Shown one piece after another: positions 14,675 to 19,498 of a DNA stretch of 19,498 nucleotides. Under the pieces are notes generated by a model. It was given only the letters and a program-made list of their open reading frames with translations, did not search any database and was not told the DNA's origin. The DNA is from Gemmatimonadota bacterium (GTDB taxonomy: Bacteria; Gemmatimonadota; Gemmatimonadetes; Gemmatimonadales; Gemmatimonadaceae). The stretch is taken from contig QHUV01000025.1 in assembly GCA_003222065.1 (NCBI GenBank), forward strand, positions 1-19,498, written 5' to 3'. Within the stretch, counting starts at the first letter, position 1, and every line of letters begins with the position of its first letter. A program made the translations under genes and the position numbers.

Positions 14675-15313
14675 TTAGGCTTGTTCGACGCGGCTGACGG
14701 CGCGGCGCATCAGCAAAGACTGCACGACACCCACGACGTTCGACGCCACCCAGTAGAGCCCGACGCCGGCGCTCAGACGCCACGCAACGAGGAAGGTGAC
14801 GCCCGCCGCAAGGATTGCCGCGCCGCGCGACGACGTGGAGGATGGCGCCATCGTTACGGCTGCGCCCGTCAGACCGGCGGCGATCGAGGCGACGAGAATG
14901 TCTGGTTTGCTGAGATCACTGATCCAGAGGAAGCGCGCCGCGCGGTGCGCGCTCGTCGCGATCGTCTGATATACGCCGGCCCCAATCGGCATCTGGATCG
15001 CCGTACCGAGCAACGCACCCTTTGGTACGAGACCGATACCATTGGCGGCGTAGAGCTCACCCGTCGCCTGCGCGAGCCGCGCCGGATCCTTTGCGTGACG
15101 CTTTTGCAGTCGCTCCATCTCCGGAGCGAGACGCCGGATGGCTTCTTGATGGTCTCGCGCCCGCATCGCGAGGCGAACGGTGAGCGGCAGCAATGCCAGG
15201 CGCACGATGAGCGATAGCATGACGATGCCGCCGCCCAGGCTACCGCCGCAGACGTGAGCGAGCGCAAAGAGGACGACGCGTAGCAAGTCGACGAATGATG
15301 ACCAGAAGAACAT
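14675..15313 (-). CDS. Short YidC/Oxa1-family membrane protein insertase
   Basis: Integral membrane protein of 212 residues resembling the conserved core of YidC, which inserts proteins into the inner membrane. It lacks the large periplasmic domain of Gram-negative YidC and looks like the short YidC2/Oxa1 type. Visible features are the helix SLIVRLALLPLTVRLAM with the conserved Arg (R38) of the hydrophilic groove, a charged cytoplasmic hairpin (EAIRRLAPEMERLQKRHAKD), and later helices (ALLGTAIQMPIGAGVYQ; SAGVGLYWVASNVVGVVQSL). Probably a second copy beside a full-length YidC elsewhere. ATG with GGAG about 8 nt upstream. The TAA stop is part of a CGTTAGGC octamer. It is followed by the TMEM175 gene. 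Confidence 0.85.
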   Translation of the reverse strand: MFFWSSFVDLLRVVLFALAHVCGGSLGGGIVMLSLIVRLALLPLTVRLAMRARDHQEAIRRLAPEMERLQKRHAKDPARLAQATGELYAANGIGLVPKGALLGTAIQMPIGAGVYQTIATSAHRAARFLWISDLSKPDILVASIAAGLTGAAVTMAPSSTSSRGAAILAAGVTFLVAWRLSAGVGLYWVASNVVGVVQSLLMRRAVSRVEQA

Positions 15314-15381
15314 GGGCAGTGCTCCGATTGTCGGATACCGTCATCCTACGTCGCCGGCCTGCATTCGTGCCAGCGCCAGGC

Positions 15382-15408
15382 TGTCATCCCGAGCGAAGCG
15401 AAGGATCT
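15382..15408 (+). repeat. TGTCATCCCGAGCGAAGCGAAGGATCT repeat, encodes the SufS C-terminus
   Basis: This is the complete form of the dispersed repeat. Read on the minus strand it encodes DPSLRSG and the TGA stop of sufS, so it was probably inserted into, or recombined with, the end of that gene. A further partial match (GTCATCCTACG) occurs near 15340. The 15314-15383 gap contains nothing else clear. Confidence 0.65.
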
Positions 15409-16700
15409 GCTGCTACCGCGAACAGCGTTTTCGTTTTCTCGACGCCGGCGACGAGCGCCTCCACGTCGCGCTCGTCGTTGTAGACGTAAAAGGACGCGCG
15501 CGCGGTGGCCGGCACGTCGAGGCGGCGCATGAGCGGTTGCGCGCAGTGATGGCCGGCGCGCACGCACACGCCGTCACCGTCGAGGATGGTCGCGATATCA
15601 TGCGGGTGCACGCCGGCGAGCGTGAACGATACGACGCCGCTGCGCGCGGCGAGGTCGCGGGGTCCGAACAGCTGGACCCCTTCGATAGTTGCCAGCTGTT
15701 GCAGCGCGAGCTGCAACAGCTCCCGCTCGTGCGCCCGGACGGCGTCCATGCCTAACGACTCCAAGTACGTGCACGCGGCGGCAAGACCGATGGCGCCGGC
15801 GACGTTCGGCGTGCCAGCCTCGAACTTGTGCGGGAGCACGTTCCAGGTCGTCTCCTCGTCGCCGACGATCTCGATCATGTCGCCACCCATTTGGTACGGC
15901 GACATGCGCTCGAGCAGCGCAACCGGCCCGACGAGCGCCCCGATGCCCATCGGACCGAGCATCTTGTGTCCGCTGAACGCATAGAAATCGACGTCCGCCA
16001 GGTCGTCGAGCGTTAGGCGGAGATGCGGCGCGGCCTGCGCGCCGTCGCAGACGACAATCGCGTCGGGCGCGGCACGGCGGCGCACGAACGCGGCGATCTC
16101 GGCCACGGGATTGATCGTGCCAAGGGCGTTCGAGACGTGATTGAAGGCGACGATGCGCGTGCGCGCCGTGAGCAGGGACGCGAGGGCGTCGAGATCGAGC
16201 CGCCCGTCGCTCGTGAGGCCGCAGATGCGCAGCTTCGCTCCCTGACGTAGCGCGAGCTGCTGCCAGGGGACGAAGTTTGCGTGATGCTCGAGCGCGGTGA
16301 CGACGATTTCATCTCCGGGAAAAACATGCTCGGTGCCCCACGCGGTGGCGATGAGGTTCAAGCCCTCGGTCGTTCCGCGCGTGAAGATCAGCCGCCTCGT
16401 GTCGCCGACGCCGAAGAATGTGGCGACTCGCTCGCGGGCCTCGTGATAGCGCTCGGTAGAGCGGACCGAAAGCGTGTACGCGCCGCGATGGGGATTGGCG
16501 TAGTCGTGCTCGTAGTAGGCGCGCATCGCGTCGAGCACCGCGCGGGGTTTCTGCGCCGTCGCCGCGGAATCCAGGTAGTGCAGGGCAGGGCTTCCGGCAA
16601 GGAGCGGAAAATCGCTGCGCGAAGCGAGGCTGGCTGCCCTCGTCCCTCTCTTCTCGGCTCGCCCCTTTCGGCTCGCTCTTCCGCCCGAAACTTTGCTCAC
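15384..16700 (-). CDS. sufS: Cysteine desulfurase SufS (type II)
   Basis: PLP-dependent enzyme that takes sulfur from L-cysteine for Fe-S cluster assembly, giving alanine and an enzyme persulfide. The PLP lysine is K246 in FSGHKMLGPMG, and the persulfide cysteine is C386 in RAGHHCAQPLM. The N-terminal YLDSAATAQKP and the HRGAYTLS segment fit type II enzymes that work with SufU or SufE. GTG start overlapping the Rieske stop (GTGA). Two oddities: residues 1-28 are a basic, low-complexity lead (RKGRAEKRGTRAASLASR) beyond the usual start, and the last seven residues come from an intergenic repeat. It is last in the sufCD-sufU-Rieske-sufS cluster. Confidence 0.95.
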   Translation of the reverse strand: MSKVSGGRASRKGRAEKRGTRAASLASRSDFPLLAGSPALHYLDSAATAQKPRAVLDAMRAYYEHDYANPHRGAYTLSVRSTERYHEARERVATFFGVGDTRRLIFTRGTTEGLNLIATAWGTEHVFPGDEIVVTALEHHANFVPWQQLALRQGAKLRICGLTSDGRLDLDALASLLTARTRIVAFNHVSNALGTINPVAEIAAFVRRRAAPDAIVVCDGAQAAPHLRLTLDDLADVDFYAFSGHKMLGPMGIGALVGPVALLERMSPYQMGGDMIEIVGDEETTWNVLPHKFEAGTPNVAGAIGLAAACTYLESLGMDAVRAHERELLQLALQQLATIEGVQLFGPRDLAARSGVVSFTLAGVHPHDIATILDGDGVCVRAGHHCAQPLMRRLDVPATARASFYVYNDERDVEALVAGVEKTKTLFAVAADPSLRSG

Positions 16701-17059
16701 GGCATCCTCCGACGGACCTTCACCTTCTCGTCCTCCACGCGTACGTCGTAGACGGCCACCGGCTCGATCGCCGGACCGCGACGCACCTCACCCGTTAGGC
16801 ACGAGTATTGTGCTCCGTGCCAGACGCATTCGATTGTCCCATCCTTCAGGAGCGTTCCATCCGACAGCGGAAACTCGGCGTGCGTGCAGACATTGTGCAC
16901 CGCGCCCACGCGACCGCGAAAGTTGAAGAGGCAAATCTCCTCACCGGCCGACGTCCGCACGCCCAACAACGAGCCCTCCGCCAAATCCGCTACCGCCGCG
17001 ACCGTCTCGAATGCGTGCCCCGGCTCGCGCTCTTCGCCTTCACGCGTTCCACCGCTCAC
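16697..17059 (-). CDS. Rieske [2Fe-2S] ferredoxin-like protein in the SUF operon
   Basis: Small soluble protein of 120 residues with a Rieske cluster site: C58-T-H60 (NVCTHAEFPLSDG) and C78-x2-H81 (ECVWHGAQYSC), in the spacing of dioxygenase-type ferredoxin components. Genes like this are found in many SUF operons, where the product may be an electron donor or a client. GTG start overlapping the SufU stop as GTGA; its own stop overlaps the sufS start in the same way. The first ~15 residues are acidic and variable. Confidence 0.93.
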   Translation of the reverse strand: MSGGTREGEEREPGHAFETVAAVADLAEGSLLGVRTSAGEEICLFNFRGRVGAVHNVCTHAEFPLSDGTLLKDGTIECVWHGAQYSCLTGEVRRGPAIEPVAVYDVRVEDEKVKVRRRMP

Positions 17060-17538
17060 GGCTCTTCCGAGATCTCCGACGCGCCGTTCGTCGAGCTTTC
17101 ATCGCTGCCCAGCGCGGACCGGAGCGCGTGCCACGCCATGCTCGCGCACTTCACGCGAATCGGAAATCGCGCCACGCCGCCTAACGCTCTCAGCGACCCC
17201 AAGGTCTTCTTCGCCGCCGGATCCGCGTCCACGTCGAGCTTCCCGGTGACCAAGTCATGAACTCGCGTGAACAACGCCTCGGCTTCCGGGCGGGTCTTTC
17301 CCTTCACGGCCTCCGTCATCATCGACGCAGATGCCCGCGAGATCGCGCAGCCGCTTCCCTGAAAGCTCGCGTCGATCACGCGGTCACCTTCCAGCTTCAG
17401 CCACAGCGTCAGCGCGTCGCCGCAGAGCGGGTTGTGCCCCTTCACGACGCGATCGGCGCCCTCCATCACCCGATAATTACGCGGCCGGCGGTTGTGCTCG
17501 AGAATGATCTCCTGGTAGAGCGCGTCGAGGTTTGACAC
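17056..17538 (-). CDS. sufU: SufU, zinc-dependent sulfur-transfer protein
   Basis: Accepts sulfur from SufS and passes it to the scaffold. The 160 residues include the usual zinc/sulfur-acceptor set: C39 and D41 (PLCGD), C64 (GCAIS) and C131 (VKCASMAWH). LDALYQEIILEHNRRPRN is the typical N-terminus. The insertion between GCAIS and the last cysteine marks SufU rather than IscU. GTG start, 28 nt after the SufC-SufD stop, with no clear ribosome site. It overlaps the Rieske gene by 4 nt. The C-terminal ~15 residues are serine/glutamate-rich. Confidence 0.94.
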   Translation of the reverse strand: MSNLDALYQEIILEHNRRPRNYRVMEGADRVVKGHNPLCGDALTLWLKLEGDRVIDASFQGSGCAISRASASMMTEAVKGKTRPEAEALFTRVHDLVTGKLDVDADPAAKKTLGSLRALGGVARFPIRVKCASMAWHALRSALGSDESSTNGASEISEEP

Positions 17539-17566
17539 GAGAGCTGTTACGCGTCCGGGGCCGGCA

Positions 17567-19456
17567 TCACTGCTCGATCATCGTAAAGCGCCGCAGCGTC
17601 ATCTGCTCTAATTCCTTCCGCACGCTCTCCTGATCGATCGTCTCCAGCACGTCGGCGGCGAAGGCGTACGTGAGGAGCTGGCGGGCAAGCTCGCGGCTCA
17701 CGCCGCGGCTCTTCATGTAGAAGAGCGCTTGCTCATCGAGGCGGCCCACGGTCGCGCCGTGCGTGCACTTCACGTCGTCGGCGAAGATCTCGAGCTGTGG
17801 CTTGGTATCGATCTGTGCCTTGTCCGAGAGAAGCAGCGTGCTGTTCGTCTGCTTGCCGTCCGTCTTTTGCGCGATCGGATCGACATACACCTTGCCGTTG
17901 AAGACGCCGTGCGATTGTCCGTCCAGCACACCCTTATAGAGCTCGCGGCTGAAACAGTTCGGCTGCGCGTGGACGATTTGCGTTTGATGATCGCAGTGCT
18001 GTTCGCCGTCGAGCATGTACAACCCGTTCAACGTCGAGCCGCACCCTGGGCCATCGAGCGTCGTGTAGATGTTCGTGCGTGTGAGCGAGCCACCGGCCGC
18101 GAGCGAGAACGAGAGGTAGTGGCTGTCTCGCGCCTGACGCGTCTCGATCGTGCCGACGTGAAACGCGCGCATTCCCTCGCGCTGCATCTTGTAGTGGTGC
18201 AGCGTCGCGCCATCGCCGACGGCGACTTCGGTCACCGCGTTGGTGAGGTACACCGCGTCGCTCAGCGACACATAACTCTCGATGACCGTCGCTTTCGCGT
18301 GGCGCCCGACGACGATGAGGTTCCGCGGATGCATCATCGACTTGGCCGCGACGGCATCGGTGACGAACAGCAGATGAATCGGCGTCCGTACTTCGACGTC
18401 ATCGGCGATGCGCACCACCGCACCGTCGTGCATGAACGCGGTGTTCAACGCCGTGAACGCGCGGTCGTCGTAGCGCGTGATCTGCGCGACCTGCTCGACC
18501 AGCTCCGGCGAGTCGGTCCACGCGCGCTGTAGATCCACCAAGCGGACGCCATCCGGCAGATCACTGTCGTTCGAGAGATCAGGCGCATAGCGACCGTTCA
18601 CGAACACCAGCGTGTGCCAGTCGTTATGGCCGAACGTGAACGGCGCCAGCGACGCGCCGCGCACGTCGCCACTCGGCGTCGTGACATGGACGTATCCCGC
18701 CGGTTGCGCGGCATCCGTCAGCCAATCGTAACCCTTCTCTTCCAGCGCCAGCGCGAGCTCCTTCCCGCCCGACTTCACGATGCGCCCCGCGGCCAACACG
18801 TGTACGACGTCAGGCACGATATAGTTGAGCAAACGCTGATAGTGCGTCACGACAATGAACGATCGATCACCCGTGCGCAGCTTGTTCACGCCATCGGCCA
18901 CGGTGCGCAACGCGTCGATGTCCAGGCCCGAATCGGTCTCATCGAGAATGCCGAGGCTCGGCTCCAGGACGGCAAGCTGCAGAATCTCGTTCCGCTTTTT
19001 CTCACCACCGGAAAAGCCGGTATTGACCGATCGACTGAGCATCGCCGGATCCATGTCCACGAGGGCGAGCCGATCCTCCATGATGTCCGCGAACTCCAGC
19101 GGGTCGACCTCCGGCTCGCCGCGCGCTTTCCGGATTTCGTTGTATGCCGCGCGCAGAAAGTACGCGTTCGAGACACCGGGAATCTCCACCGGGTACTGGA
19201 AGGCCAGGAAGATGCCCTCATGGGCGCGCTCTTCCGGCTCCATCTCGAGGAGATCCTGACCCTTATAAGTGATCGAGCCACCGGTGACTTCGTACGCCGG
19301 ATTCCCCGCGAGCACCTGCGCCAACGTGCTCTTGCCGGAGCCGTTTGGCCCCATCACCGCGTGCACCTGCCCGACATCCAACGTGAGGTCGATGCCGCGC
19401 AGAATCGGCTTGTCGCCGACAGAGGCGGTCAAACCGCGAATTTCGAGTAGAGACAT
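17567..19456 (-). CDS. SufC-SufD fusion protein of the SUF Fe-S assembly complex
   Basis: A single 629-residue frame. Residues 1 to about 250 are a complete SufC ATPase: Walker A GPNGSGKST (36-44), Q-loop Q87, signature FSGGEKKR (148-155), Walker B ILDETDSGLD with E173, H205, and the usual SufC ending LALEEKGYDWLTD. From about 283 to the end it is SufD: LVFVNGRYAPDLS, the beta-helix core (KATVIESYVSL, FNGKVYVDPIAQKTDGKQTN), then DTKPQLEIFADDVKCTHGAT and GRLDEQALFYMKSRG. Only ~30 residues link the parts; the SufD N-terminus, with its LPT...E-W-(K/R)-(Y/F)-T motif, is missing (about 55-65 residues by memory of E. coli SufD). Normally sufC and sufD are separate genes. ATG start, with a heptamer array ending 7 nt upstream. 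sufB is not in the window. Symbol left empty because it is a fusion. Confidence 0.92.
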   Translation of the reverse strand: MSLLEIRGLTASVGDKPILRGIDLTLDVGQVHAVMGPNGSGKSTLAQVLAGNPAYEVTGGSITYKGQDLLEMEPEERAHEGIFLAFQYPVEIPGVSNAYFLRAAYNEIRKARGEPEVDPLEFADIMEDRLALVDMDPAMLSRSVNTGFSGGEKKRNEILQLAVLEPSLGILDETDSGLDIDALRTVADGVNKLRTGDRSFIVVTHYQRLLNYIVPDVVHVLAAGRIVKSGGKELALALEEKGYDWLTDAAQPAGYVHVTTPSGDVRGASLAPFTFGHNDWHTLVFVNGRYAPDLSNDSDLPDGVRLVDLQRAWTDSPELVEQVAQITRYDDRAFTALNTAFMHDGAVVRIADDVEVRTPIHLLFVTDAVAAKSMMHPRNLIVVGRHAKATVIESYVSLSDAVYLTNAVTEVAVGDGATLHHYKMQREGMRAFHVGTIETRQARDSHYLSFSLAAGGSLTRTNIYTTLDGPGCGSTLNGLYMLDGEQHCDHQTQIVHAQPNCFSRELYKGVLDGQSHGVFNGKVYVDPIAQKTDGKQTNSTLLLSDKAQIDTKPQLEIFADDVKCTHGATVGRLDEQALFYMKSRGVSRELARQLLTYAFAADVLETIDQESVRKELEQMTLRRFTMIEQ

Positions 19457-19463
19457 GAAGAAC

Positions 19464-19498
19464 CTAGGTGCTAGGTGTTAGGTGTTAGGTGTTAGGTG
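19464..19498 (-). repeat. CACCTAA heptamer tandem array upstream of sufC-sufD
   Basis: On the minus strand there are three CACCTAA units followed by two CACCTAG units, running off the right edge, then GTTCTTC and the ATG of the fusion gene. The final unit creates an AGG near the ribosome-site position. A similar array precedes the DGPF gene at 9694-9721. Confidence 0.75.

Larger units (their letters stand above)
2732..17186. other. Dispersed octamer CGTTAGGC/GCCTAACG, 18 exact copies
   Basis: The 7-mer GTTAGGC or its complement starts at 2733, 3213, 3687, 4481, 4826, 6996, 7417, 8592, 10260, 10523, 11025, 12339, 12578, 13795, 14674, 15750, 16012, 16794 and 17179. All but 12578 extend to CGTTAGGC. 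Copies occur in both orientations relative to transcription, in several reading frames, and almost all inside genes. None is seen before 2732 or after 17186. Entry marks the span containing the copies, not a continuous element. Confidence 0.8.

Noticed and set aside
19464..19498. CRISPR array from the tandem repeats at the right edge
   Set aside because: Units are only 7 nt with no spacers and no cas genes nearby.

Overview
The window is GC-rich, densely coded chromosomal DNA from a bacterium that most resembles Gemmatimonadota, with Acidobacteriota as the main alternative. This rests on gene content: MacB/FtsX permeases of the ADOP type, a secreted di-haem cytochrome of the reaction-centre-cytochrome (CytoC_RC) family with a TPR tail, an ECF42 sigma factor paired with a DGPF protein, a SUF operon with SufU and a Rieske ferredoxin, and intergenic repeats of the TGTCATCCTGAGCGAAGCG type. 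No rRNA, tRNA, CRISPR array, transposase or phage gene was seen.

Layout. Positions 69-2342 (-) hold an ADOP permease with an apparent in-frame deletion. Divergent from it is a secreted M20 peptidase (2485-3777, +). A convergent gap with a 147-nt foldback follows, then an ECF sigma factor/zinc anti-sigma factor pair (5351-4016, -). Divergent from that pair is a tight three-gene operon (5517-7283, +): small membrane protein, PPK2 polyphosphate kinase, DUF1697 protein. Next come a secreted serine hydrolase (8735-7326, -), a secreted cytochrome (8911-9648, +) and the DGPF/ECF42 pair (9726-11373, +). Positions 11374-11876 contain no gene but a ~340-nt imperfect palindrome. A broken second ADOP permease (11877-14059, +) meets convergently a TMEM175-type channel and a short YidC (15313-14056, -). 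The right end is a SUF operon on the minus strand: a SufC-SufD fusion, SufU, Rieske protein and SufS, with GTGA overlaps between the last three. SufB is absent and would be expected beyond the right edge.

How the genes work together. The SUF block is the clearest pathway: SufS mobilises sulfur from cysteine, SufU carries it, and SufC/SufD (with an off-window SufB) form the scaffold; the Rieske protein is a likely client or electron carrier. There are two independent ECF regulatory modules: a classic sigma/membrane anti-sigma pair, and the ECF42 type, which has no anti-sigma factor and is regulated through its own C-terminal extension.

Most unusual signals. (1) The octamer CGTTAGGC/GCCTAACG occurs 18 times (19 for the 7-mer) in all frames and both orientations, about once per kb, as expected of a genome-wide DNA motif. 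(2) sufC and sufD are fused in frame, with the SufD N-terminus missing. (3) Three genes in 19.5 kb lack internal segments of roughly 55-100 residues. (4) CACCTAA heptamer arrays sit a few bases upstream of two start codons in the same orientation. (5) There are two large foldback elements. All family calls are from reading the sequence and remembered motifs; no database search was run.
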